Shown: positions 27,003 through 35,854 of the stretch, in pieces
How the letters are laid out: each line of letters starts with the position of its first letter
Position numbering within the stretch: the first letter of the stretch is position 1
From: Pseudomonas triclosanedens
GTDB lineage: Bacteria; Pseudomonadota; Gammaproteobacteria; Pseudomonadales; Pseudomonadaceae
Assembly (NCBI RefSeq): GCF_026686735.1
Contig: NZ_CP113432.1
Span: 5,321,001 to 5,385,000, forward strand
Length of the DNA stretch: 64,000 nt
Reading direction: 5' to 3'
Position numbers and translations under genes: made by a program
Notes under the pieces: generated by a model
Databases searched by the model: none
What the model saw: the letters and a program-made list of their open reading frames with translations, nothing else
Told to the model about the DNA's origin: nothing

Positions 27003-28352
27003 ATGAATCCCCTGCTCGAAGCCTGGCGGCATCAGCCAACCCACCGCCGCGTCTGGGCGCTTGCCGCGCCGATGATTCTCTCCAATGTCTCCGTGCCGCT
27101 GGTCACTCTGGTGGACAGCGCGGTGATCGGCCATCTGCCGCACGCTCACCAACTGGGCGCGGTGGCCGTCGGCGGCGGGCTGTACACCTTGCTGGTGGGT
27201 GTGCTCGGCTTCCTGCGCATGGGCACCACCGGCTTCGCCGCCCAGGCCTCCGGGCGCGGCGACGGCGGCGCGCTGCGCCGCATCCTCGGCCAGGGCCTGC
27301 TGCTGGCGCTGGGTCTGGCGCTGCTGCTGGCGGCGCTGGCGATACCGCTGACCGATCCGGTGCTGGCGCTGATGCAGCCGTCCACCGAACTGGACAGCCT
27401 GGCCCGCGAATTCTTCCACACCCGCCTGTTCGGCCTGCCCGCCGCACTGGCCACCTACGCGCTGGTCGGCTGGTTCCTCGGCACGCAGAACGCCCGTGCG
27501 CCGCTGGCGATCCTGCTGACCACCAACCTGATCAACATTGCCCTCGACCTGTGGTTCGTACTCGGCCTGGACTGGGGGGTGGCCGGCGCCGCGCGGGCCT
27601 CGGTGATCGCCGAGTGGAGCGGCGCCCTGCTCGGCCTGGCCCTCACCCGTGGCGCGCTGCGCCGCTACCCCGGCCTGCCGGACTGGTCGCGCCTGCGCCT
27701 TTGGGCCAGTTGGCGGCCGCTGCTGATGGTCAACCGCGACATCTTCATCCGCAGCCTGGCGCTGCAGGGCGTGTTCTTCCTGCTCACGGTGCAGGGCACC
27801 CGACTGGGCGACGCCACGGTGGCGGCGAACGCCCTGCTGCTCAACGGCCTGATGGTCACCTCCTACGCGCTGGATGGCCTCGCGCACGCGGTGGAAGCGC
27901 TATGCGGCCATGCCATCGGCGGCCGCGACCGCACCGCGCTGCGCCGTTCGCTGGTGGTCGCCTGCGGCTGGTCGCTGATCGCCAGCCTGCTGTTCGTGGC
28001 CTTCTTCGGTTTCGCCGGGCACCTGTTCATCGCCCTGCAGAGCGATATCCCGGAAGTGCGCGCCACCGCCGACCAGTACCTGCCCTATCTCGCCTGCCTG
28101 CCCCTGATCGGCATGTGGAGCTATTTGCTGGACGGCCTGTTCATCGGCGCCACCCGGGCCCGCGAGATGCGCAACGCGATGCTCCTAGCCTGCGCCGCCA
28201 GCCTGCCGCTGGGCCTGTTACTGCAGCCACTGGGCAACCACGGATTGTGGCTAACCTTCCTATGCTTCATGTTGCTGCGTGGGCTGATACTCGGTGCCTA
28301 CGCCCTGAGACTGACCCGTCTGGATGCCTGGCAGGTGCCCGCGAGCACCTGA
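27003..28352 (+). CDS. dinF: MATE-family efflux transporter DinF
   Basis: A 449-residue, 12-helix antiporter. The N-terminal half has VWALAAPMILSNVSVPLVTLVDSAVIGHL, the DinF-type MATE signature with an Asp in helix 1. FLRMGTTGFAAQASGRGD and LDGLAHAVEALCGHAIGG are further conserved loops. CAGGAG lies nine bases upstream of ATG 27003. From the family it likely exports toxic organic compounds and eases oxidative stress. No LexA box was identified upstream. Confidence 0.9.
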   Translation: MNPLLEAWRHQPTHRRVWALAAPMILSNVSVPLVTLVDSAVIGHLPHAHQLGAVAVGGGLYTLLVGVLGFLRMGTTGFAAQASGRGDGGALRRILGQGLLLALGLALLLAALAIPLTDPVLALMQPSTELDSLAREFFHTRLFGLPAALATYALVGWFLGTQNARAPLAILLTTNLINIALDLWFVLGLDWGVAGAARASVIAEWSGALLGLALTRGALRRYPGLPDWSRLRLWASWRPLLMVNRDIFIRSLALQGVFFLLTVQGTRLGDATVAANALLLNGLMVTSYALDGLAHAVEALCGHAIGGRDRTALRRSLVVACGWSLIASLLFVAFFGFAGHLFIALQSDIPEVRATADQYLPYLACLPLIGMWSYLLDGLFIGATRAREMRNAMLLACAASLPLGLLLQPLGNHGLWLTFLCFMLLRGLILGAYALRLTRLDAWQVPAST

Positions 28353-28381
28353 AACGCCGTCTTACACGACGAGGAGATCGC

Positions 28382-29425
28382 ATGCCGGCCTGCCCCCTTC
28401 CCGCCAACGAATCGCTGCGCCAGCGAACCCTGGATGAGATGGACCTGCTCGACACTCCGGCCGAGCACTACCTGGACACCCTGGTCCAACTGACCCAGGA
28501 CCTGGCACAGGTGGATACCGTGCTGATCAGCCTGCTCGACCAGGACCGCCAGTGGTTCAAGGCACGCGTCGGCCTGGACGTCAGCGAGACGCAGCGCGAC
28601 GTGTCGTTCTGCGGCCACGCCATCCTCGGCGAGGGCACGCTGCTGGTGCCCGATGCCACGCAGGACCCGCGCTTCGCCGACAACCCGCTGGTTCTCGGCC
28701 CGCCATACGTGCGTTTCTACGCCGGTCACCCGCTGCGGGCCGGCAATGGCCAGGCCATCGGCACACTGTGCATGCTCGACCCGCGCCCGCGCCAGTTGAA
28801 CGAGGCCCAGCAGGCCAACTTCCGCGACCTCGCTACCCTGGCCGAGGGATACCTGCAACTGCGCAGCCTGATCCAGTGCAGCAAGGACCTGCGCCTGGAA
28901 GTGGATCGTGAACAGCGCAAGGCGCTGCTCGACCCGCTGACGCAGTTGTGGAACCGTGCCGCGCTGGAGCTGTTCCAGGACCGCGAATGCCGGCTGGCCC
29001 GCGAGCACCAGCAGCACCTGGGCGTGATCTACGCCGACCTCGACCGCTTCAAGGCGATCAACGACAACCTGGGCCACACCGCTGGCGACCACGTGCTCTG
29101 CGAATGCGCCCGCCGCCTGCGCGCCGCCCTGCGGCCTGACGACGTGCTGGTGCGCCAGGGCGGCGAAGAGTTCGTCGCCCTGCTGCGGGTGAAGGACGGC
29201 GACGAACTGCGCAGCATCGCCGAACGCATACGCCGGCTGATCGGCAGCCAGCCGATCCGCCTGGCCGAAGGTCCGCTGAATGTCAGCCTGAGCATCGGCT
29301 GCACGCTGCGTGCCGATGGCGAGAAGGTCGACAAGGCACTGGAGCGCGCCGATGCCGCCCTTTACAGTGCCAAGCACAGCGGGCGCGACCGGGTGGTCTA
29401 CGGCACGCCGCCCGACACAGCCTGA
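28382..29425 (+). CDS. GAF-GGDEF diguanylate cyclase
   Basis: A 347-residue cytoplasmic c-di-GMP synthase. A GAF domain (about 15-165, with DRQWFKARVGLD, SFCGHAI and YAGHPLRAGNG) precedes a short coil and the GGDEF domain (about 180-345). The catalytic motif GGEEF is intact at 260-264, and a RxxD inhibitory site (RPDD) lies five residues upstream, so the enzyme should be active and product-inhibited. DLDRFKAINDNLGH carries the metal Asp. GAGGAG precedes ATG 28382. The GAF ligand is unknown. Confidence 0.92.
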   Translation: MPACPLPANESLRQRTLDEMDLLDTPAEHYLDTLVQLTQDLAQVDTVLISLLDQDRQWFKARVGLDVSETQRDVSFCGHAILGEGTLLVPDATQDPRFADNPLVLGPPYVRFYAGHPLRAGNGQAIGTLCMLDPRPRQLNEAQQANFRDLATLAEGYLQLRSLIQCSKDLRLEVDREQRKALLDPLTQLWNRAALELFQDRECRLAREHQQHLGVIYADLDRFKAINDNLGHTAGDHVLCECARRLRAALRPDDVLVRQGGEEFVALLRVKDGDELRSIAERIRRLIGSQPIRLAEGPLNVSLSIGCTLRADGEKVDKALERADAALYSAKHSGRDRVVYGTPPDTA

Positions 29426-29464
29426 CATCCGCATTCCAGAGGCCGCATCAGAAGGACCCAGCTC

Positions 29465-29920
29465 ATGGCCCAAGCCATCGCCGCCTACCTGCACTATCTG
29501 TCGATCTTCATCCTCTTTGCCCTGCTGGTGCTGGAACACCGGTTGTTCCAGCTACCGCTGGACCTGTCACGGGCACGCAGCCTGATCATCGTCGACATCG
29601 CCTATGGCGCCTGCGCCGGCGTGGTGCTGTTGACCGGCGCGGCACGCGTGGTGTGGTTCGCCAAGGGCACCGAGTACTACCTGCACAACAGCCTGTTCCA
29701 CGCCAAGGTGGGTTTGTTCGTGCTGGTCGCCCTGCTGTCGATCCTGCCGACCATGACCTTCCTCAACTGGCGCAACGAGCTCAAGGCAGGCCGCGTTCCG
29801 CAGGTGAGCGAGCGCCAGGGCCGGCTGGTGATCATGACCATCCGCCTGGAACTGCTCATCCTGCTCATCCTGCCGCTGCTGGCCGCTCTGATGGCGCGCG
29901 GCTTCGGCATGATCGGCTAG
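29465..29920 (+). CDS. DUF2214 membrane protein
   Basis: A 151-residue inner-membrane protein with four helices: AYLHYLSIFILFALLVLEH, IIVDIAYGACAGVVLLTGAA, LFHAKVGLFVLVALLSILP and LLILLILPLLAALMA. His10 and His79 in helices and the WFAKGTEYYLHN loop are typical of DUF2214. The function is unknown; heme binding has been suggested for similar small four-helix proteins. Its stop overlaps the stop of the convergent nat gene in the shared CTAG at 29917-29920. Confidence 0.82.
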   Translation: MAQAIAAYLHYLSIFILFALLVLEHRLFQLPLDLSRARSLIIVDIAYGACAGVVLLTGAARVVWFAKGTEYYLHNSLFHAKVGLFVLVALLSILPTMTFLNWRNELKAGRVPQVSERQGRLVIMTIRLELLILLILPLLAALMARGFGMIG

Positions 29921-30747
29921 GCGCCGAGCAAACCTTGCAGGCGACGGCGCAGGGCCGTCGCCTCGTCGCCATGAAGCGCCAGGCCGAAGCGCTCGCGCAG
30001 CACCGCCAGCAATTCATCCACCTCTGCGATCTGCCGCTGCTCGACCTGGCCATCGGCGTATCGCATGCTGAACTGTCCGTCGTTCAGCGTCAGGCGCACG
30101 CCATTCTCGCTCAGCGCTACCTTGAGGAAGCGCCGGAACACGCTTTGCGGAAAGGTCGAGGTATACCAGTTGCGCGGCAGGTAATCGAGCCAGTGCTGCG
30201 GCTCCAGGGTGAAGTGATAAAGCGTCTGGCGCCCCACGCTCAACGCCAGCTCGCCTACCCGGGCGGCGGACAGCAGGCGCCAGCCGCCGGGAAGCTCCTG
30301 GTCCAGCGCCAGCGGCAACGCCCGGGGCGAGGCCGGACCGCCAAAGCCGATGTCCACCAGATAGACCCCGCACGCCAGGTCTACACGCAGCAACAAGTGT
30401 GTCTGCGGAGTCAGCTCAACGTTGTCCGCCACGCCCCAGCGCACCCGCGCCACCAGCAGCGTCACCCGGTAGCCCAGGCTGGTCAGCAAGCGCGCGAAGA
30501 GGCTGTTGAGTTCGAAGCAGTAACCGCCGCGACCACCCTCCACCACCTTGGCGAAAACTGCCTGCGGGTCGATGTCGACGGGCTTGTCCAGCAGCACGTC
30601 GAGGTTCTCGAACGGCAGGTGGTGCAGCGCGGCATCGATCAGGTGGTCGAGGTTCTCCAGCGTCGGCTCGGGAGGCCGCGCCGGCAAACCCAGGCGGGCC
30701 AGGGTGGCATCGAGCTGAGCCGCGTCGAAGGGAGTGAGCGGGGTCAT
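29917..30747 (-). CDS. nat: Arylamine N-acetyltransferase
   Basis: A 276-residue acetyl-CoA-dependent transferase acting on arylamines and hydrazines. The catalytic triad is Cys77 (GGRGGYCFELN), His117 (QTHLLLRVD) and Asp132 (YLVDIGFGG). The length is typical of bacterial NATs. ATG 30747 has AGGAGA six bases upstream; the frame continues far upstream into other genes and was trimmed there. It lies 14 bases downstream of a cupin gene on the same strand. Confidence 0.94.
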   Translation of the reverse strand: MTPLTPFDAAQLDATLARLGLPARPPEPTLENLDHLIDAALHHLPFENLDVLLDKPVDIDPQAVFAKVVEGGRGGYCFELNSLFARLLTSLGYRVTLLVARVRWGVADNVELTPQTHLLLRVDLACGVYLVDIGFGGPASPRALPLALDQELPGGWRLLSAARVGELALSVGRQTLYHFTLEPQHWLDYLPRNWYTSTFPQSVFRRFLKVALSENGVRLTLNDGQFSMRYADGQVEQRQIAEVDELLAVLRERFGLALHGDEATALRRRLQGLLGA

Positions 30748-30761
30748 GCGGATCTCCTGAT

Positions 30762-31235
30762 TCAGTGGTGGGGTTCGGGGATCACCAGCGGACCGCAGCC
30801 TTCGTCGCTGACGATGACGGCAAGCAATTGCGCCGGCTCCGTGGCACTGGGGTTCTCGGCGAACAGGTGCAGTTCGCCGGTAGGCTCGAACCACGTCTGC
30901 CCGACGCTGTAGGTATGCGCCGGCAGGCCCTGCATCTGCGAGCGTACCGCGCCGCGCACGACGAAGGCGGTGACCGCACCGGGATGACGGTGGGCCGGAG
31001 TGAAACCGTGCGGAGGGAAGTCCACCAGCAAGGTGTTGATCACCTTGCCGGGCACATCGGCCAAGGGCTCGCAGGATAGGGGGGTGATCTGCGTGGCCGG
31101 CCTTGCGGTGGCAGTGGAATGGCTGCTGGCCAGATGTATGCCTGGCCGCGTGGCAAGCCCCCAGGTCAGCAGCGCGGCTACGCCGACGGCGAGTACCAGT
31201 CCGACGTGCCGCTCGCGCAGTGGCAGCGCGCTCAT
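30762..31235 (-). CDS. Membrane-anchored cupin-domain protein
   Basis: A 157-residue protein. An N-terminal helix (VGLVLAVGVAALLTWGLAT, about 11-29) anchors or exports a single cupin domain. The cupin metal motif is visible as HRHPGAVTAFVVRG with a later ENPSATEPAQLLAV strand. The start overlaps the stop of the upstream oxidoreductase in ATGA, so they are co-translated. The ligand is unknown; the context with an NAD-binding protein and NAT suggests small-molecule detoxification. Confidence 0.82.
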   Translation of the reverse strand: MSALPLRERHVGLVLAVGVAALLTWGLATRPGIHLASSHSTATARPATQITPLSCEPLADVPGKVINTLLVDFPPHGFTPAHRHPGAVTAFVVRGAVRSQMQGLPAHTYSVGQTWFEPTGELHLFAENPSATEPAQLLAVIVSDEGCGPLVIPEPHH

Positions 31236-31972
31236 ACGCTCGCACCGGGCAGGCGGAAGCCGGGCTGCCAGCCCAGCCGATGGCGAGCCTTGGCGGCGCT
31301 CACCTCGATGTCTCGCTCGACGATGTTGTAGCAGCCCGCCGTTCCCCATTCCAATGCCAGCAAGGCGGCACGTGCAGCGTCGTCCACGTGCAGGCCCAGG
31401 CGTGGGTCAGCTTCCTCGCTACCGGTGCCGGGGCCGTACAGACGGCCATAGCGCAGCACGATGCCCTCCACCGGCGCGGCGCCAAGCACCGTCTCTTCCA
31501 GCGCCACGATACCGCCGACGCTAACGGCCCTGGTGCCTTCGGCGTCCAGGTCCAGCGGCTGCTCCTCACGCAGCGGATACTCACCCGGTGCATAGGCCCA
31601 GGCGATGCTCTGCGCCACCAACCGCTCGACACCCGCAGCACGGGCGGCAGCAACCAGATTGGCGGTACCTTCGCGGCGAAGACGGGCATTGCGCGGCTGC
31701 GCCGCCGGCATGAGCGCCGGATCGAGGCCGGCGGGCAGGTCGGTGAGCTGGTGAATGACCCAGCGCGGGCGGAAGGACTGCATCGCCGCATGCACGGCCT
31801 GGGCGTCGAATACATCCAGCACTTGCGCCTGGGCGCCCTGTGCTTCCAGGGCGGCGGCCCGCTCCGCCGAGCGGCTCACGGCCAGCACCCGGTAGCCGCG
31901 TTCGAGCAATTGCGGCAACAGCCGCTGGCCGATGGCGCCTGTGGCACCGGCGAAGAAAACTTTCATGCACAT
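31232..31972 (-). CDS. NAD(P)-dependent epimerase/reductase-like protein
   Basis: A 246-residue extended short-chain dehydrogenase-like protein. The N-terminal Rossmann motif is VFFAGATGAIGQRLLPQLL. Later segments are VIHQLTDLPAG, VERLVAQSIAWAYAPGE and GIVLRYGRLYGPG. The Tyr-x3-Lys pair is not clear, so the catalytic role is uncertain. ATG 31972 is chosen because GAGG lies six bases upstream; ATG 31966 is also possible. It is the first gene of the three-gene minus-strand run with the cupin and nat. Confidence 0.8.
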   Translation of the reverse strand: MCMKVFFAGATGAIGQRLLPQLLERGYRVLAVSRSAERAAALEAQGAQAQVLDVFDAQAVHAAMQSFRPRWVIHQLTDLPAGLDPALMPAAQPRNARLRREGTANLVAAARAAGVERLVAQSIAWAYAPGEYPLREEQPLDLDAEGTRAVSVGGIVALEETVLGAAPVEGIVLRYGRLYGPGTGSEEADPRLGLHVDDAARAALLALEWGTAGCYNIVERDIEVSAAKARHRLGWQPGFRLPGASV

Positions 31973-32158
31973 GGCCTGCCTCGGCTCTGGCGGTGACGGA
32001 CGATGGATGCACTCTAGCGCCGCCATGCACCAGCCCACAGTGCCAAGAATGCGCAAAGTGACTGGGACATAGTTGCCCGCCATTGATCCCGGTCCCGAAC
32101 GAACCCGCCGCCATCGGCTATAACAAACGGCTCCAACCTTTGTCTTCAAGGAATCGCC

Positions 32159-32719
32159 ATGAGTAAAGTCTTCGATGTCGCCGTCGTGGTCGGCAGCCTG
32201 CGCAAGGACTCCCTCAATCGCAAGATCGCCAAGGCCTTCGCCCAACTGGCGCCAGCCAACCTGAAGCTGGAGATCGTCGAGATCGGCGACCTGCCGCTGT
32301 ACAGCGAGGATATCGACCACGACTCGCCGCCCGCCGCCTACGGCGCCTTCCGCGAGCGCATCCGCCGCGCCGATGCGGTGCTGTTCGTCACCCCGGAGTA
32401 CAACCGCTCGGTGCCCGGCGCCATGAAGAACGCGATCGATGTTGGCTCGCGCCCCTATGGCAAGAGCGCCTGGAACGGCAAACCCTGCGCCGTGGTCAGC
32501 GCCTCGCCGGGCGCCATCGGCGGCTTTGGCGCCAACCATCACCTGCGCCAGTCGCTGGTGTTCCTCAACATGCCGGTGCTGCAGCAGCCCGAAGCCTACC
32601 TGGGCGGTGCCGGCAGCTTCTTCGATGACGCGGGGCAGCTCTCGGAGAAGACCCGCCCGTTCCTGCAGAGCATCATCGACGCCTTCGCCGCCTGGATCGC
32701 CCAGAACCAGCCGCGCTGA
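32159..32719 (+). CDS. NADPH-dependent FMN reductase (ChrR/azoreductase-like)
   Basis: A 186-residue flavodoxin-like quinone/chromate reductase. The FMN phosphate loop is VVVGSLRKDSLNRKIA, and the isoalloxazine loop is TPEYNRSVPGAMKNAIDVGS. The length matches the NQO/ChrR group. It probably makes two-electron reductions of quinones or xenobiotics in the cytoplasm. CAAGGA lies near the ATG at 32159. It is divergent from the epimerase-cupin-nat operon. Confidence 0.9.
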   Translation: MSKVFDVAVVVGSLRKDSLNRKIAKAFAQLAPANLKLEIVEIGDLPLYSEDIDHDSPPAAYGAFRERIRRADAVLFVTPEYNRSVPGAMKNAIDVGSRPYGKSAWNGKPCAVVSASPGAIGGFGANHHLRQSLVFLNMPVLQQPEAYLGGAGSFFDDAGQLSEKTRPFLQSIIDAFAAWIAQNQPR

Positions 32720-32759
32720 TACGCCCTGGCGCCGGCCCGCGCTGGCCGGCGCCTGCCTG

Positions 32760-33062
32760 TCATTCCTCCAGCAAACGCGCCAGCCGCTGCCGCAGGTAGC
32801 GGTTCTCCGCGCGCAACTCGTCCACCTCATCCAGCAGCCGCAGTGCCAGCGCGATGCCCGGCCAGTCCAGTTCGAACTCGCGGCGCAGACGTACGGCTCG
32901 ACGCACCACGCTGACCGCCGTGCAATCGAACACCCAGTGTCCGGCACGCCGCTCGCGGGGCTCGACGATACCCACCTCGACTATCTCCACCAGCACCTCG
33001 CGGGGCAGGTTCACCGATTGGCAGAGCTCCTCGAGGTCCACCACCATCACTGTCGTCGTCAT
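32760..33062 (-). CDS. cbpM: Chaperone modulator CbpM
   Basis: A 100-residue MerR-like helix-turn-helix protein that inhibits the J-protein CbpA. Visible are [35 protein letters not shown] and a C-terminal coiled helix [20 protein letters not shown]. It starts within the cbpA stop in ATGA, so the two are made together, which fits a binding partner. Confidence 0.93.
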   Translation of the reverse strand: MTTTVMVVDLEELCQSVNLPREVLVEIVEVGIVEPRERRAGHWVFDCTAVSVVRRAVRLRREFELDWPGIALALRLLDEVDELRAENRYLRQRLARLLEE

Positions 33063-34012
33063 GCGCGTTTACCCCATTCTGCACGGGGGTCGAAAGCCGC
33101 CTTGGCGGCGAGTTCTTCCCAGAGTTTGCGTGTCGCCTCGTCGGCAGCCTTGGGCATCACCACCTTGAGCACGGCGTAAAGATCGCCGGGCGCGGCATCG
33201 CCCTTGTTCGGCAGGCCCTTGCCCTTGATGCGCAGGCGCTGGCCAGCCTGGCTGTTGGCCGGGATGCCCAGGCTGATGCGCCCACCGAGTGTCGGCACTT
33301 CCACCCTGGCACCGAGCGCGGCTTCCCAGGGCGCCACCGGCACGGTGACGACCAGGTCGCGGCCATCGACATCGAACAGCGGATGCGGTACCAGGCGGAT
33401 GGCCAGGTACAGGTCGCCCGGCGGCCCGCCATTGATCCCCGGCGCGCCCTGCCCCTTCAGGCGGATTCGCTCGCCATCGGCGGTGCCGATGGGAATCTTC
33501 ACGTTCAGCGTCCTGTTCTGCGGCGGCAGGCGACGTCCGTACTCGTCGAAGCTGGGCAGGGCGAAGCTGATCGGCCGGCTGTCCCCGGAGAGAGTTTCCT
33601 CGAGGAACAGCGGTACTTCCATTTCTACGTCCTGGCCGCGGTGCGCCCGCGGTTGGCGTTGCCCACCGGCTGCGGCGCGGGCTCCGAATATCTGCTCGAA
33701 GAAGTCGGAGAAATCCTGTTCATGCCCCGGCGGCGGCCCATCGAAACCGCCGCGCGGCTGCCAGCCCGGCGGCGCCTCGAAGTGCGCACCCTGCTGGCCG
33801 TACTTGCGCAGTTCATCGTACTCGGCGCGCTTCTCCGGGCTCCTGAGCACCTCGTAGGCCTCGGAGACTTCCTTGAAATGCGCCTCGGCGTCCGGCTCCT
33901 TGCTGACGTCCGGGTGATACTTGCGCGCCAGCTTGCGGTAGGCGGTCTTGATCGCCTTTTCGTCGGCATCGGGTTCGACACCCAGGGCCGCGTAGTAATC
34001 CTTGAATTCCAT
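33059..34012 (-). CDS. cbpA: J-domain co-chaperone CbpA (DnaJ-like, class II)
   Basis: A 317-residue curved-DNA-binding J protein that stimulates DnaK. The J domain is at 4-70 with the HPD motif at 33-35 (KYHPDVSK). A Gly/Pro-rich linker (about 90-120) follows, then two beta-barrel client-binding domains. There is no zinc finger, as expected. ATG 34012 ([12 protein letters not shown]) is the family start. GAGGAG upstream is somewhat distant. Confidence 0.93.
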   Translation of the reverse strand: MEFKDYYAALGVEPDADEKAIKTAYRKLARKYHPDVSKEPDAEAHFKEVSEAYEVLRSPEKRAEYDELRKYGQQGAHFEAPPGWQPRGGFDGPPPGHEQDFSDFFEQIFGARAAAGGQRQPRAHRGQDVEMEVPLFLEETLSGDSRPISFALPSFDEYGRRLPPQNRTLNVKIPIGTADGERIRLKGQGAPGINGGPPGDLYLAIRLVPHPLFDVDGRDLVVTVPVAPWEAALGARVEVPTLGGRISLGIPANSQAGQRLRIKGKGLPNKGDAAPGDLYAVLKVVMPKAADEATRKLWEELAAKAAFDPRAEWGKRA

Positions 34013-34273
34013 CGTGATCGATCGCTCCTCACGTAGCTTGAACCTGTAGGCGCCTGGATTTCCGGGGATCACGCAGGCAGCCGAAACCGCTGCGCGCACT
34101 GCGAGGCGAACAGGTGGAGAAAATGGGGTCTGCAGGACAGATGGAGTCGCCGCAGCCACTTTTCAACACTGCCCGAAAGCCTAGTCGCTGATCCTGCGCT
34201 CAGACGGCGAGGACGATTTGATACCGGTCATGGCATAGTCGATCATTCGAAAAGCCGGGGTACCGAACAGGTC

Positions 34274-35710
34274 ATGACCACACTCATCGACTCGCTCCGC
34301 CTGCCGCTGGACCACGGCCCGGACCTGCCGATCTATCGTCAGCTCTATGAGCGCATCAAGGACGCCATCGCTCGCGGCGCATTGCGCCCAGGCGAGCGTG
34401 TGCCGCCCGTACGCGGGCTCGCCGGCGAGCTGGGGGTGGCCCGTGGCACGGTGGAGCTGGCCTATCAGTTGCTGGTCAGCGAGGGTTACCTGCAGACGCG
34501 CGCACAGGCCGGTACCGTGGTCTCGCCACAGTTGGCCGGACGCGCCACCGTGAAGGCGCCAGCCGTGCCGGCGAGCAGCGTGGAACGCCACGTGCCCGGC
34601 GTGATCGCCCACGGCCCGGCGGTTCGGCCGCTCCAGCTCGGCCTGCCGGCGCTGGACGCCTTCCCCCGCGCCCTTTGGTCGCGTCTGTGCGCACGCCGTC
34701 TGCGCCAGCAGGGCGCCTGCGCGCTGGCCTATCCGGAGCCCAGCGGCTACGGCCCGCTGCGCGAGGCAGTGGCCGGCTATCTGGGGGTTTCCCGAGGGAT
34801 TGTCTGCGACCCGGCGCAGGTATTCATCTGCGCCGGCTACCAGGGTGCGCTGGACCTGATCAGCCGCACGCTGCTGGAGCCGGGCATGCGCTTCTGGCAC
34901 GAAGACCCCGGCTACCCGCGTGGCCGGGAACTGCTGCGCCGCGCCGGCGGCAGGCCGGTAGCAGTCCCGGTGGACGTCGACGGCCTGAATGTGGAACTGG
35001 CGATAGAGCGCGCGGCGGACGCGCGTTTCGCGCTGGTCACGCCGTCGCAGCAGAGCCCCACCGGCGTCGCGCTCAGCCTGGCCCGGCGCCTGGCGCTGCT
35101 GGAGTGGGCGGCCAGCCGCGAAGCCTGGATCGTCGAGGACGACTACGACAGCGAGTACCGCTACGCCGGCTTCCCCCTGCCGGCGCTCAAGAGCCTGGAC
35201 CGCGACGGCCGGGTACTCTACACCGGTACCTTCAGCAAGGTGCTGTTCCCCGCACTGCGCCTGGGCTACCTGGTGGTGCCGCCGGCGCTGGTGGAAGACT
35301 TCGTGCGCACGCAGCAGGTCTTTCCTTCCGGCTGCGCCGAACTGTTGCAGGCGACGCTCTGCGACTTCATGCAGGAAGGCCATTTCGCCCGCCACCTCAA
35401 GCGCACCCGAACACTCTACGCCCAGCGCCGCCAGTGGCTGCGCGAGGCGCTCGAATCGAGACTGGGCGAGCGCCTGCGCTTCGCCGAAACTCCCGGCGGG
35501 CTGCACCTGATCGGTGCCGTGGACGGCGACGACCTGGCCATCGCCAGGCGAGCCCAGGCCGATGGGCTCGGCTTGCAGGCGCTCAATGCCTGGTGCACGG
35601 AAGTGCGGCGAGAGCCCGCGCTGGTGATGAGCTTCACCAACGTGGTGGATGAATCGATGGCGGGAGTCTTGGCGCAGCGGGTAATGGAGGTGATGGCGCA
35701 CAGCGGATGA
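34274..35710 (+). CDS. MocR-type GntR/aminotransferase fusion regulator
   Basis: A 478-residue regulator. A GntR winged helix (about 15-85, with IYRQLYERIKDAIARGALRPGERVPPVRGLA) is joined by a linker to a fold-type I aminotransferase domain (about 115-475). The PLP lysine is Lys322 in TGTFSKVLFPALRLGY, and the Asp of DDYDSEYRY is retained, so it probably binds PLP. MocR proteins often control vitamin B6, GABA or taurine genes. The neighbours here (cbpA divergent, speA convergent) do not reveal the target. Confidence 0.9.
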   Translation: MTTLIDSLRLPLDHGPDLPIYRQLYERIKDAIARGALRPGERVPPVRGLAGELGVARGTVELAYQLLVSEGYLQTRAQAGTVVSPQLAGRATVKAPAVPASSVERHVPGVIAHGPAVRPLQLGLPALDAFPRALWSRLCARRLRQQGACALAYPEPSGYGPLREAVAGYLGVSRGIVCDPAQVFICAGYQGALDLISRTLLEPGMRFWHEDPGYPRGRELLRRAGGRPVAVPVDVDGLNVELAIERAADARFALVTPSQQSPTGVALSLARRLALLEWAASREAWIVEDDYDSEYRYAGFPLPALKSLDRDGRVLYTGTFSKVLFPALRLGYLVVPPALVEDFVRTQQVFPSGCAELLQATLCDFMQEGHFARHLKRTRTLYAQRRQWLREALESRLGERLRFAETPGGLHLIGAVDGDDLAIARRAQADGLGLQALNAWCTEVRREPALVMSFTNVVDESMAGVLAQRVMEVMAHSG

Positions 35711-35808
35711 CAACGCTGCCCGCCGATTGCCCGCGGCTGCCACCTCGCGGGATACGGTCTGGAATGGGGCGCGGCGTATTGGGATGGCAGCTCCCGCGAA
35801 AGCCAGAG

Positions 35809-35832
35809 CAAAAGCCCCGCCGAGGCGGGGCC
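35809..35832 (-). terminator. Rho-independent terminator of speA
   Basis: On the minus strand GCCCCGCC (35831-35824) and GGCGGGGC (35821-35814) form an 8-base stem around a 2-base loop, followed by TTTTGC. It starts about 23 bases after the speA stop. Confidence 0.85.
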
Positions 35833-35854
35833 TTGCAGGCGGCTCAGCGGCGTG

